From: JACPUW01 sp049115495
GTDB lineage: Bacteria > Bacteroidota > Bacteroidia > CAILMK01 > JACPUW01
Length of the DNA stretch: 64,000 nucleotides
Assembly: GCA_049115495.1 (NCBI GenBank)
Contig: JAGDZV010000011.1
Coordinates: 248,001 to 312,000, forward strand
Direction: 5' to 3'
The notes under the pieces were generated by a model. It saw only the letters and a list, made by a program, of their open reading frames with translations, was not told the origin of the DNA and made no database searches. The position numbers and the translations under genes were made by a program. Shown here in pieces: positions 27,185 to 35,284 of the stretch. Position 1 is the stretch's first letter. Every line of letters begins with the position of its first letter.

Positions 27185-28446
27185 TACTCAGTCTTCGAGC
27201 CTTTTCTCATCATTGGTTTATAACTAGGAAAATCAAACTCAGCCGCTTCAATGTTGTGCATTTTAAATGGCAGCATCGTTGAAACCGTTTCTAAGTCCAA
27301 GCTTCCTGTTGGGGCATCTCTTGTTAGAGAAATGAACTGTTTTTCATTGAGTAAATCAATTTGAAGAGAAGATCCCATGAACATAACAGCTTTACCCATT
27401 GGGCCATAAGGCATTAGCGGATCTATGTCAAGTTTTGGTCCTCTTTTAAAGTCTTTATCGGTAACTGCTTTAGCATTGCTAAGACCTTGCAATGGTATTA
27501 CCTGTGGTGATCTACCACTATTGGTTACAAAGAGCATTTCTTGCCCCTTAAAACTAAATGAAAGCATATCCAAAGGCTGTCCATTACCCATATCGCCTAA
27601 TGTTTTGGCTTTTACTTTGGCTCCATCTTTTAATTCGATTAAAGGAATGAGCACAAGCGGACTACAGGTATAAGCTGCTATTATTTGGTCAACGCCATCA
27701 ATATTTTTGATTTGCATGGCCCTGATAGGAGCACGGCTCTCATATTGGTCATGCGCAATATGATACATCTCTATATTGCTAATACTTTCTTTACCAGTGA
27801 ATGGGTAAGGCATCCTGCGCAGAATTGAGCTAAACTCTTCGTTACTAACACCTGAAACAAATAATTCTCCCTTGTGATATTCCATATCCATTATTGAAAA
27901 CATGCGTTGAGAGCGATTGGCCTTTGCGATGTCTTTAACTGAAGGTTTACTGCCCATAGCGCCTCTGGGTTTAAACTTCTTTTCTAAATCAGGAACATTG
28001 CTCAAAGTCTGAGTAGTAAATTTTACTGAAGTCAAATCAATTACCTGCATTTCGCTTTCTGAATCAATTTTTGCAAGTGCAGGAAGAGCTTCTAAACCAT
28101 GTCCGCGACTAACAGAGAGAAAGACTTCACCACTTGTTGGGTGAACTGCTAAATCATGGATTTGCACATTATGTGGAGCTGCGCCTAAAGCTGATGCTAT
28201 TTGAACATCAACATTATAAATATTGATTTCGAACTTCTCCTTCTTACTTGTTTCGGAACTAAGATCAATTGCGTGTATTGCGCCTGAAACGTTATCACCG
28301 GCAAACAAAATTCCTTCGTCACTGAATTCTAATATTCCTATTGATTTTATGCTTTGCTGTGCACTCAGGGATGAAATTAAAAAGCTTAATAGCGCTATAA
28401 TAATTGCTAGATTCCGCATGCTGAGTGATTTTGTTTGAAATTGCAT
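27184..28446 (-). CDS. Propeller-like exported protein, paralogue 3 of 3
   Basis: 420 residues. N-terminal signal: basic residues, then LAIIIALLSFLISSLSAQQ. A downstream ATG (MRNLAII, residue 11) gives a more compact signal and may be the true start. It then follows the common scheme: GDNVSGAIHAIDL, HPTSGEVFLSVSRGHG, VSNEEFSSILRRMPYPF, YTCSPLVLIPL, LGDMGNGQPLDM and FKMHNIEAAE. The NEEFC cysteine of the other two is a serine here. First propeller gene of the cluster, 10 bp after the small membrane-protein gene. No enzymatic motif is visible. Confidence 0.65.
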   Translation of the reverse strand: MQFQTKSLSMRNLAIIIALLSFLISSLSAQQSIKSIGILEFSDEGILFAGDNVSGAIHAIDLSSETSKKEKFEINIYNVDVQIASALGAAPHNVQIHDLAVHPTSGEVFLSVSRGHGLEALPALAKIDSESEMQVIDLTSVKFTTQTLSNVPDLEKKFKPRGAMGSKPSVKDIAKANRSQRMFSIMDMEYHKGELFVSGVSNEEFSSILRRMPYPFTGKESISNIEMYHIAHDQYESRAPIRAMQIKNIDGVDQIIAAYTCSPLVLIPLIELKDGAKVKAKTLGDMGNGQPLDMLSFSFKGQEMLFVTNSGRSPQVIPLQGLSNAKAVTDKDFKRGPKLDIDPLMPYGPMGKAVMFMGSSLQIDLLNEKQFISLTRDAPTGSLDLETVSTMLPFKMHNIEAAEFDFPSYKPMMRKGSKTE

Positions 28447-28456
28447 TATATCTGTT

Positions 28457-28894
28457 CTATTTAGAGATAGTGAAGAATAGCTTACGATAGTTGGGCATCA
28501 TTAAAAGTATAATAAACAGAAGATCAAATGCAGTTTGAATAGCTGGAACAAGTATAGGATTCATGCCTTCATCAACAATTGAAGGTGGCCCAACCTGACT
28601 CACAGTTACAAAGTTTCCGCAATGGTCTACAATAGAAATAGCCAAATACACAATAGCAAATGTCCAAGTCATTAATCCACGTTTTTTGGCTAGCGCAAAC
28701 ATTAGCGGAATGGCAAAAAAGGCCGCTACCAAATCAAGGTACGCAGGGTAGAGCCAAGCCGCAGATTCTGTACCCGATTCTACATCATTAATAAGTGGGA
28801 TAGCAACAAGCCTTGAAACTTGTAGGAAAATCCAAATTTGCAGACCTATGTAAAAGATCTTTTCGTTACGAGTAAAATTCTTGTATTGAGTCAT
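28457..28894 (-). CDS. Four-helix membrane protein heading the HxlR-linked operon
   Basis: 145 residues with four hydrophobic segments (about 13-33, 50-68, 75-95 and 115-135). Blocks include WIFLQVSRLVAIPLINDVE and YLAISIVDHCGNFVTVSQVG; the His-Cys pair in the third helix is notable. No family is recognised. It is the first gene leftward of the divergent HxlR regulator and overlaps the same control region, so its expression should follow that regulator. Confidence 0.58.
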   Translation of the reverse strand: MTQYKNFTRNEKIFYIGLQIWIFLQVSRLVAIPLINDVESGTESAAWLYPAYLDLVAAFFAIPLMFALAKKRGLMTWTFAIVYLAISIVDHCGNFVTVSQVGPPSIVDEGMNPILVPAIQTAFDLLFIILLMMPNYRKLFFTISK

Positions 28895-28942
28895 TTTCGT
28901 GATGATTTAATTGGGTTTAAAAATTACTTTTTCGCGTTGACT

Positions 28943-28980
28943 GTTACACAAAGAAACTATTAAATGTAACTTAAAGTAAC
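28943..28980. promoter_or_regulatory. Cluster of GTTAC/GTAAC half-sites in the leader
   Basis: GTTACA (28943-28948), TGTAAC (28965-28970) and GTAAC (28976-28980) lie between the inverted repeats and the first leftward gene. Wide spacing makes them weaker candidates, but the same half-site recurs through the whole intergenic region. Confidence 0.35.
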
Positions 28981-29008
28981 AGCGATTAAGAATTGCAACG
29001 AAAAAGTG

Positions 29009-29024
29009 GTTACCAGTTGGTAAC
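29009..29024. promoter_or_regulatory. Candidate HxlR operator 1
   Basis: Perfect inverted repeat GTTACC-AGTT-GGTAAC, downstream of the leftward -7 element (29044-29051), where a bound repressor would block transcription of the leftward operon. Confidence 0.62.
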
Positions 29025-29043
29025 ATAATGTAACAATTAATTT

Positions 29044-29051
29044 CAAAGGTA
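29044..29051 (-). promoter_or_regulatory. Candidate -7 promoter element of the leftward operon
   Basis: On the minus strand this reads TACCTTTG, a match to TAnnTTTG. A TTTA resembling the TTTG -33 element lies 18 bases upstream. It is bracketed by operators 1 and 2. Confidence 0.5.
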
Positions 29052-29074
29052 GTAGACGCATGTGGTTTGTAAAT

Positions 29075-29089
29075 GTTACCTTTGGTAAC
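29075..29089. promoter_or_regulatory. Candidate HxlR operator 2
   Basis: Perfect inverted repeat GTTACC-TTT-GGTAAC. It lies just upstream of the leftward -33 region and contains a TTTG that could serve as the rightward -33 element of hxlR. Confidence 0.62.
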
Positions 29090-29092
29090 TCA

Positions 29093-29108
29093 ATACCAGC
29101 AATGGTAT
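29093..29108. promoter_or_regulatory. Candidate HxlR operator 3
   Basis: Perfect inverted repeat ATACCA-GCAA-TGGTAT, sharing the TACC/GGTA core with sites 1 and 2. It overlaps a rightward -7-like TATGTTTT (29106-29113), a position suited to autoregulation of hxlR. Confidence 0.55.
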
Positions 29109-29158
29109 GTTTTTTAAACTCTCAATTAGTTGCTAAGGATTAATACAAGATATAACTG

Positions 29159-29479
29159 ATGAAGTACGATATAAATAACTGTCCTTTAACGGCGGCTTTA
29201 AAAGTTGTAGGCGGTAAGTGGAAGCCAGTTATTGTTATTAATCTAAATAAGGGGCCAAAGCGGTTTGGTCAGCTCGACTATTTAATACCCGATATTTCTA
29301 GAAAAGTTCTTGCATCACACTTGGCAGAACTGGTTGAAGATAAACTTGTCATTAAAAAGTCGCATGCCGAGACTCCACCAAGAGTTGAGTATGAATTGAC
29401 AGAAAAAGGAAAAGAATTGGTTCCAATATTTAAGTCATTAGGAATGTGGGGTAGGTATTTGATTGATGCAGAAACATAG
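29159..29479 (+). CDS. HxlR-family transcriptional regulator
   Basis: 106 residues, the minimal length of the family. NCPLTAALKVVGGKWKPVIVI is the HxlR hallmark, with the conserved N-terminal Cys8. RFGQLDYLIPDISRKVLASH is the recognition region and YELTEKGKELVPIFKSL the wing. It is divergent from an eight-gene leftward cluster, and three TACC/GGTA inverted repeats lie between. Known HxlR proteins respond to thiol-reactive electrophiles or oxidants through the cysteine. Convergent with the amine oxidase, 7 bp apart. Confidence 0.92.
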   Translation: MKYDINNCPLTAALKVVGGKWKPVIVINLNKGPKRFGQLDYLIPDISRKVLASHLAELVEDKLVIKKSHAETPPRVEYELTEKGKELVPIFKSLGMWGRYLIDAET

Positions 29480-29486
29480 GGTTTTA

Positions 29487-30695
29487 CTAAGGGTTGCTGC
29501 TTAAAACTTTAGCCGCAGCGGCCATGCCACTTTCGCAAGCACCATGCACTGTAGACTGATTCCAATCAGAAAGTGCTTCTCCTGCGAAATAGAGTTTATC
29601 ATTAATTGGTGTATTCAAGGTATTTTGAGTTTCGGAACGATCATTATTAAAAGTATATGAGTAGGCACCTCGGATGTAGGGTTCTTTGCTCCAATTCTGA
29701 ATTACATGGTTTTGATAATGTTGGCTGGCTTTTCCATCAAAAATCTGATCAAGCTCTTGCATTATTACATTAAAGCTTTCTTCATTAGTGGGTTGCTGGG
29801 CATATTTACTTGCCGGATTGTTAACCGAAAACAAACCCATAACATGCTTTGTAGTATCTTTTCTGAAAGCCGCATTATAAAACATTTTGTCACTGCTGGC
29901 AAATGACTCAATTAATCCCCCTGTCATCATAATATCAGGGTAAAACTGTTCATCAAATTCAATGAATGCTTTAAAACCATCGCCAACGTATATGCTGTCT
30001 ATAGCATTTTTGTAGTCGCTAGGAAGAGCAGGGAAGAACTCAATGATTTGGTCTTGAAGCACCTTAATTGGTGCAGTTATTATAAGTCTATCCGCTGTAA
30101 ATATTTTGCTGCTGTTTGAAGTTAATGTAACGCCATTGCCGTCATATTCAATTCTTGAAATTGGAGAGTTGAGGTGGAGATTGTCTTTTATGCTCGGAAC
30201 AATGAATTGCTCAAAAAAGCCAAACCAGCTGGTGCTTTTAAATTTATGTTCACTGTAAAAATTAGATCCATACCTATGGCGTTTAGTTGAGTCATTATTC
30301 CAAACCTGAATGTCTTGCGGGTTGTAAACTATTGTTTCAATTGAAGATGAAACACTACTATCATTAATAATATTTGCCAATACGTTTGGCGAAGTATGAA
30401 TCCATTCGGCACCCAGATCTATAGGAAAATCAGCTAGATTATTGGTGCGTTTTACACGCCCTCCATAATTACTGTTGGCTTCTATTAGGTCAAAATCAAT
30501 TCCTTCCCTCTTTAATAGATACGACGCTGCCATGCCTGCTGCTCCTGCGCCTAAAATGGCTACCTTACCATTAAAATTCTTGTCGATTGAAGGGAAAATA
30601 TCATTTTCAGTACTGCATGAAATTAAAGAATTGGCAAGTAATGGGCCCCCAATTCCAAACAGCGCACTCAGCTTTATAAACTCTTTTCTGTTCAT
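29487..30695 (-). CDS. FAD-dependent amine oxidase (flavin monoamine oxidase family)
   Basis: 402 residues. A leader with SALFGIGGPLLANSLISCS suggests a lipoprotein or exported enzyme. FAD-binding GAGAAG with the acidic strand end LIEA is followed by GGRVKR and DLGAEWIH, diagnostic of the amine oxidase family, and a C-terminal LYFAGEALSDW-TVHGA-ESG FAD motif. It oxidises an amine to aldehyde, ammonia and peroxide; the substrate is unknown. 2 bp from the upstream barrel gene, so the two are co-transcribed. Confidence 0.88.
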   Translation of the reverse strand: MNRKEFIKLSALFGIGGPLLANSLISCSTENDIFPSIDKNFNGKVAILGAGAAGMAASYLLKREGIDFDLIEANSNYGGRVKRTNNLADFPIDLGAEWIHTSPNVLANIINDSSVSSSIETIVYNPQDIQVWNNDSTKRHRYGSNFYSEHKFKSTSWFGFFEQFIVPSIKDNLHLNSPISRIEYDGNGVTLTSNSSKIFTADRLIITAPIKVLQDQIIEFFPALPSDYKNAIDSIYVGDGFKAFIEFDEQFYPDIMMTGGLIESFASSDKMFYNAAFRKDTTKHVMGLFSVNNPASKYAQQPTNEESFNVIMQELDQIFDGKASQHYQNHVIQNWSKEPYIRGAYSYTFNNDRSETQNTLNTPINDKLYFAGEALSDWNQSTVHGACESGMAAAAKVLSSNP

Positions 30696-30697
30696 AA

Positions 30698-31243
30698 CTA
30701 TTTGGATTTACTGTTACTTAAACTTAATCCTATTTCTAGCCCAAAATATGCAGCGTTTAGTGCCGTAAGGCCATACTTTCTACCTGCGAATAAGTTTATA
30801 AAGTAGGTTGATTTGTTTTCGCGCTCAAAATCAAAACCAGCATTTAAAGAAGGCAAAAGATATCCAATGGTATTGTAGGTGTGCTCAAATTCACCTGTGC
30901 CCAAATTAACATCTGTAGAAAGCCTTTGCCGCGAAACTTGGTAGGCTAAGCCTAAGAATATTTTTGGTTTTAGTGCCTTTTCATTTTTAAACTTGATACC
31001 GTAGTTGGCCTGTAGTAAAAGGTTGTTCTGTACACCTGAAAACCCATAATATGCCAATTGTGCTTTGGCAAAGGGTTGAATCTTAATTTCATAGATAGGA
31101 GGTGGTGCAAGTTGAAGGCCAACTGATATACCGGGTTGTAGAAAATAAGGGCTGAAAAAACTAAGGTCTATATTTTTCTGAATTTGGGCTTGAGAAATGC
31201 CAAAGGCCCCCAAAAACCAAAGGAATAGTGATATCTTCTTCAC
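30698..31243 (-). CDS. Small outer-membrane barrel-like protein, unknown
   Basis: 181 residues. Signal peptide ends SQAQ. Alternating strands LQPGISVGLQLAP, AQLAYYGFSG, FLGLAYQVSRQ, LPSLNAGFDFER and YFGLEIGLSLS suggest a small barrel. No family recognised. Its stop is adjacent to the start of the amine oxidase (2 bp gap), hinting at a shared transcript, perhaps supplying substrate to the exported oxidase. Confidence 0.55.
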   Translation of the reverse strand: MKKISLFLWFLGAFGISQAQIQKNIDLSFFSPYFLQPGISVGLQLAPPPIYEIKIQPFAKAQLAYYGFSGVQNNLLLQANYGIKFKNEKALKPKIFLGLAYQVSRQRLSTDVNLGTGEFEHTYNTIGYLLPSLNAGFDFERENKSTYFINLFAGRKYGLTALNAAYFGLEIGLSLSNSKSK

Positions 31244-31315
31244 TTTAAACTTGCTTTAACTCGAAATTACTCATTCAAAAGTTGGCTTTTGATTTTAAAC
31301 TGTTGGGCCGAGCAA

Positions 31316-32314
31316 TTACTTGCTAATCAAGGCCATTTCTCTATTATACTTATTTCTGTATTCAATAGGGGTAAGGCCTGCGTATCGTTTAAACAACTGC
31401 CTAAAAGTCTTATCATCATTATAGCCAATGCTTAGCATTACCTCGAGTATAGATTGTGTAGTAGATTCAAGTGCTTTTTTGGCTGCTTCTATTCTTACAC
31501 GCTGCATATACTCTATAGGTGTGTTTTGCGTTGCCTTTTTAAAACGGCGTATCAAGTTTCTACTGCTGGTTGATACTATCTGCGCCAAAGCATCAATGGT
31601 TATTTTCTCAGTGAAATGGCTTTCGATAAACTCTTGAACTTCAATTATTTCGTGGTCTTCGTGGTCTTTTTGCCCATTAAATATCACAAACTGGTTTTGA
31701 TCAATTCTATCAAACTCTATCTCAGCCACTTTAGAGCACCAAATGGCTGTTTCTCTGCCGTAAAATTTTTCTATCAAATAAAGAATTAAACTCAAGAATG
31801 AATAAGCTCCACCGCTTGAATATATTCCGTTGTCTTCACTTATTATCTTATCGGGCAAAAGTTTTATATCAGGATATTTTTCTTTAAAAATATTATGGGT
31901 AATCCAATGCGTGGCGCAAGTTTTACCATGCATTAAGCCAGTTTCGGCCAAAAGAAATGCACCTCTGCAAAGACTTGCTATTTCTGCATTGTGGGCTACA
32001 CGTTGCATACGCATCCAATCAATAAAAGGACGGTTGAGCTCTATCTGTTTGTCCATATTGCCCACAATCCCAGCTACTATAATAAGGTCGGTTTTTTCTA
32101 CATCTTTCAAGGCCCTAGTAGGAGTAAGGCTTAAGTAATTATTATAAACCAATGGTTCTTTTTCAATACCGACCAAGTCAATTTGGTATAGATCTTCTTC
32201 ATTTCCTAGGTTTCTGCGGTAATAATTATTGGCCATTTGAAACATGTTCATTGAACCTATAATGGTATCAACTATGGCGTTTCCTCTAGGAACGAGTATG
32301 CTTAGATGTTTCAT
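31316..32314 (-). CDS. GlxA-type regulator: DJ-1/PfpI domain plus AraC DNA-binding domain
   Basis: 332 residues from the ATG at 32314. An open frame extends to 32350, but MKHLSILVPRGNAI is the natural start of the fold. DJ-1/PfpI-like domain about 1-190, with the elbow AEIASLCRGAFLLAE (Cys in the nucleophile position) and THWITHNIF. AraC helix-turn-helix about 230-332, with IDALAQIVSTSSRNLIRRFK and GYNDDKTFRQLFKRYAGLTP. Divergent from a three-domain monooxygenase-like gene, which is the likely target. Ligand unknown. Confidence 0.9.
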   Translation of the reverse strand: MKHLSILVPRGNAIVDTIIGSMNMFQMANNYYRRNLGNEEDLYQIDLVGIEKEPLVYNNYLSLTPTRALKDVEKTDLIIVAGIVGNMDKQIELNRPFIDWMRMQRVAHNAEIASLCRGAFLLAETGLMHGKTCATHWITHNIFKEKYPDIKLLPDKIISEDNGIYSSGGAYSFLSLILYLIEKFYGRETAIWCSKVAEIEFDRIDQNQFVIFNGQKDHEDHEIIEVQEFIESHFTEKITIDALAQIVSTSSRNLIRRFKKATQNTPIEYMQRVRIEAAKKALESTTQSILEVMLSIGYNDDKTFRQLFKRYAGLTPIEYRNKYNREMALISK

Positions 32315-32446
32315 GGCAACAAATGTAAAAATCAAATTTGTCTTTATCAACCCTATTAATTGTCATTAATTGCCCCCTATAAAAGGTGGTATTACGCCAC
32401 ATCTTTGTGTTGTCAAAACGAAACAACAATTTAAAAAACTAATAAA

Positions 32447-33700
32447 ATGACAGCATTTACACTTGAACCACTAGCAGAACACTTAACACAACATAACTTA
32501 AATGGCGAAGAAATTAGCATTACAGGCAAATGGGTACCTCTAAAGAAAGGTGGCATTTTTAGAAAATCAGCCGACTCAAAAGAAATGCTAAAAGAGTGGG
32601 AAGATATTCATGCTGAAGCTAGAAATCATCCGGGCATGCTCTCTACTGAAATAAACCACACAGTTGGCCAAGATGCAGTTTTGGTTCATCATGTATTTAA
32701 AAATGCCGATGCCTTGGTAAGTTATTTTGCAAGTACGGCCACACAACACGCAAAGGCCCTAATGGCTGTTGCCAAACCAGATATTCATGTAGTTAGAGGC
32801 TCTAATATTACTCCAGTAGCCATTGACGCAATAAAAGAAAAGGGCATTCCGGTAGCATTCGGAAATTACCTATTTGGTTACGTTAAAAATGAATACGAAA
32901 GGCCAAACCCAGAAACATCAGTTCAAGTAACTGCCAAATGGACTTGTAAAAACGAAGAAGACTTAAACGAGCTTATTTATTGGTGGCAAAAGGTGGGAAC
33001 AGATGCTTATACCATCGAAAAAGGCTTAGTTCGATTTGAAGCCTATCAGGTAATAGGTGAAAGCGCCTTGATAATTCACGAGACTTTTGACAGCAGCGAT
33101 GAATTAAAGTATCACCTAACCAAAGGAACTGCAGAAATCTATAAGAAGCAACTTGACAAGATCGCTGCGCCAGAAAATTACTTTTTCCGCGGACCTGTAT
33201 CATGGACCATTAGAACTTATTCAAAATTTATGGGGCTACCGGCTACGTACTCAAGTCAAGGAAGTAATTACATGGTGCAAGGTGGAAATTTTAGCGAAGG
33301 AATTATAAATACCAATCAAAATACAAACATGAAAAACGCAAACATTACAGTTGTTTATCAATGGACAGCTAAAGAAGGAAAATCAGAAGAACTAAAAGCC
33401 ATTTACAAAGAAGTTTCAGACCAAATGCAAAAAAACGAGCCTGGTGCTCTTGATGTACAAGTTTACTTTGATGAGAAGAGGGATACTTTAGTTGTTTCAG
33501 ATCTTTTTGCTGATGCCAATGCCCTTGGATTTCACCTAGGAACAACAGCGGCTGGCCATTTTCCTTCATTATTAGAAATTGCCAATCCAGGACCGTTTCT
33601 ATTCTGTGGCGATGTTCCTGAAGAAATGAAACAAGCGGCGATCAAAATGGGACTTGATGCCACATTTGCTCCACAACAATTTGGTTTTGCTAGAGCTTAA
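32447..33700 (+). CDS. Protein with three antibiotic-biosynthesis-monooxygenase-like domains
   Basis: 417 residues, no signal peptide. Three ferredoxin-like (ABM/dimeric alpha-beta barrel type) units at about 20-120, 150-260 and 305-395, each with a strand, an E-x-H/E helix and a late hydrophobic strand (LSTEINHTVGQDAVLVHHVF; GLVRFEAYQVIGESALIIHE; ALDVQVYFDEKRDTLVVSDL). Such domains act as quinol or heme-modifying oxygenases or simply bind small molecules. Divergent from the GlxA-type regulator and convergent with a quinone-reductase-like gene, overlapping it by 4 bp. Function is an inference. Confidence 0.62.
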   Translation: MTAFTLEPLAEHLTQHNLNGEEISITGKWVPLKKGGIFRKSADSKEMLKEWEDIHAEARNHPGMLSTEINHTVGQDAVLVHHVFKNADALVSYFASTATQHAKALMAVAKPDIHVVRGSNITPVAIDAIKEKGIPVAFGNYLFGYVKNEYERPNPETSVQVTAKWTCKNEEDLNELIYWWQKVGTDAYTIEKGLVRFEAYQVIGESALIIHETFDSSDELKYHLTKGTAEIYKKQLDKIAAPENYFFRGPVSWTIRTYSKFMGLPATYSSQGSNYMVQGGNFSEGIINTNQNTNMKNANITVVYQWTAKEGKSEELKAIYKEVSDQMQKNEPGALDVQVYFDEKRDTLVVSDLFADANALGFHLGTTAAGHFPSLLEIANPGPFLFCGDVPEEMKQAAIKMGLDATFAPQQFGFARA

Positions 33701-34356
33701 TACATAGCTTCTTGCGAATCAATTGAAGACAAAAACGTCTTGTAGTTTTCCAAAACTGCATGGCGTTCTTCATTTGTAGCTCTTGCAGGGCCATAACCAA
33801 TAAAAGGGGAGAGCACACGCATTCCAACAAAATAGAATATACCATGATTTATTGGGTAAAGAATCTTTTCTAATTCCCCATTCTTTCCAGTGCCATAGGC
33901 TTTTTGTGGTCCACCTGTGGTCATGCAACAAAATGCCGTTTTGTTTTTGAAAACGCCATTTTCGTATACGCCTTTTCCGTTGCCATAAGCAAAGCCCATT
34001 GCAAAAACGCGGTCTACCCAACCTTTTAAAATAGCTGGCAAGTCAAACCACCAAAGTGGAAAGTTGAAAATCAAAACATCGCACGCTTCAAATAACTCCA
34101 TGTGTTTTTGTAGACTATCTTTAAAAAGCCCATTTTCAAAGGCATGTACTTGTTCTCTTTGGTATTTAAAATAATCTGACTCGCTTGATGATTTAAAATC
34201 ATTCTTACCACCCACAGGGTCGAATTCTACTGCATAAAGGTCAATAACATCTACATGATCACCATTCGATATGAAAAATTCAGCAGCAGTATTTTTAAGT
34301 GCTGAACAGAAAGATTTGGGTTCTTGATGTGCGTGAACAATTAGTATTTTTCTCAT
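33697..34356 (-). CDS. NQO1/KefF-type NAD(P)H oxidoreductase (flavodoxin fold)
   Basis: 219 residues. RKILIVHAHQEPKSFCSAL is the phosphate-binding loop of the flavodoxin_2 fold. DVLIFNFPLWWFDLPAILKG-WVDRVF and TTGGP supply FMN/FAD contacts typical of quinone reductases. It reduces quinones or nitro compounds by two electrons. The 3' ends of this gene and the three-domain monooxygenase-like gene overlap by four bases, so they converge and could affect each other's transcription. Confidence 0.88.
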   Translation of the reverse strand: MRKILIVHAHQEPKSFCSALKNTAAEFFISNGDHVDVIDLYAVEFDPVGGKNDFKSSSESDYFKYQREQVHAFENGLFKDSLQKHMELFEACDVLIFNFPLWWFDLPAILKGWVDRVFAMGFAYGNGKGVYENGVFKNKTAFCCMTTGGPQKAYGTGKNGELEKILYPINHGIFYFVGMRVLSPFIGYGPARATNEERHAVLENYKTFLSSIDSQEAMY

Positions 34357-34604
34357 TATAGTATCTTTACTAAAACCTATCTATTCATACGAAAGTCAAA
34401 ATTTCCGATACAATTTGGGCAAAGTTTTACTCTAAAGTATTTAGATAGTTGAGTGGTGATGAAAATGAAAAATCAAACCAGGATATAATGCCGCGAACTC
34501 CATAATTGCTAAGCATTCATTCATGATTAGTGCATCATCAAATTTCTGAAAGTGAATTTATTACTTACTTGACTAAAGCTATTTAAATGTAAAAGATTTT
34601 GACC

Positions 34605-35201
34605 CTAATATTTCTTGCTCAATCTAAAAAGTAAAGATTGTTTTACCGCTGGCCATTCACTTGAAATTATTGAGAAAACCACAGTGTCTCTCAGGTTGCC
34701 AGATTTGTCATATTGATGATTTCGCAAAATGCCGTCTTGTTTAGCTCCAAGTTTTGCAATGGCATTTCTAGATGAAAAATTGTACCAATGGGTCCTGAAT
34801 TCAACCGCAATGCAGTTCAGTTTTTCAAAAGCATACCTAAGCATTAAATACTTGCAAATGCTATTGGCTCCAGTTTGCTGGTGTGTTTTTGAAAACCATG
34901 TGCAGCCAATTTCTAACCGTTTATTTGCCGCATCAGCATTCATGTACCTAGTGGTTCCAATTATTTTTTTAGTGGCTGTATTTATAATAGCAAACGGATA
35001 TGACTTGCCATTGTCATATTCTTCAATAGCTTGGTTTATGTATTCTAAAACTCTATTGGGTTCTGGTGCCGATGTATACCAGAGTTGCCATAATTTACCA
35101 TCTTCAACGGCGCTTATAAGCCCGCTGGAATGATCTTGGGACAAAAGTTCTAATTTTAAATGACTATTTGATAACTCTATATTTTTTAACCAAGCGCTCA
35201 T
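34605..35201 (-). CDS. GNAT-family N-acetyltransferase (RimJ/RimL type)
   Basis: 198 residues. Acetyl-CoA-binding core: IGTTRYMNADAANKRLEIG, WFSKTHQQTGANSICKYLML and LNCIAVEFRTHWYNFSSRNA, then AIAKLGAKQDGILRNHQYDK. This is the Acetyltransf_3 pattern of enzymes that acetylate protein N-termini or small amines. Cytoplasmic. The 248-bp gap before it (34357-34604) shows no gene I can support. Confidence 0.88.
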   Translation of the reverse strand: MSAWLKNIELSNSHLKLELLSQDHSSGLISAVEDGKLWQLWYTSAPEPNRVLEYINQAIEEYDNGKSYPFAIINTATKKIIGTTRYMNADAANKRLEIGCTWFSKTHQQTGANSICKYLMLRYAFEKLNCIAVEFRTHWYNFSSRNAIAKLGAKQDGILRNHQYDKSGNLRDTVVFSIISSEWPAVKQSLLFRLSKKY

Positions 35202-35284
35202 CTGAACTTATTAAAGTGGCCAAGTTAAGTTTTATTGCTATAGCGCGGATAAGGGATAATAGCCTATTAAATGAAACTATTGCA

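Noticed and set aside
32390..32408. GTGG/CCAC short inverted repeat between the GlxA regulator and the three-domain gene
   Set aside because: Four-base arms are too short to distinguish from chance.
34357..34604. Short reverse frame ending in His-rich residues upstream of the GNAT gene
   Set aside because: Only about 27 codons from the first Met, no ribosome-binding site and no recognisable family.
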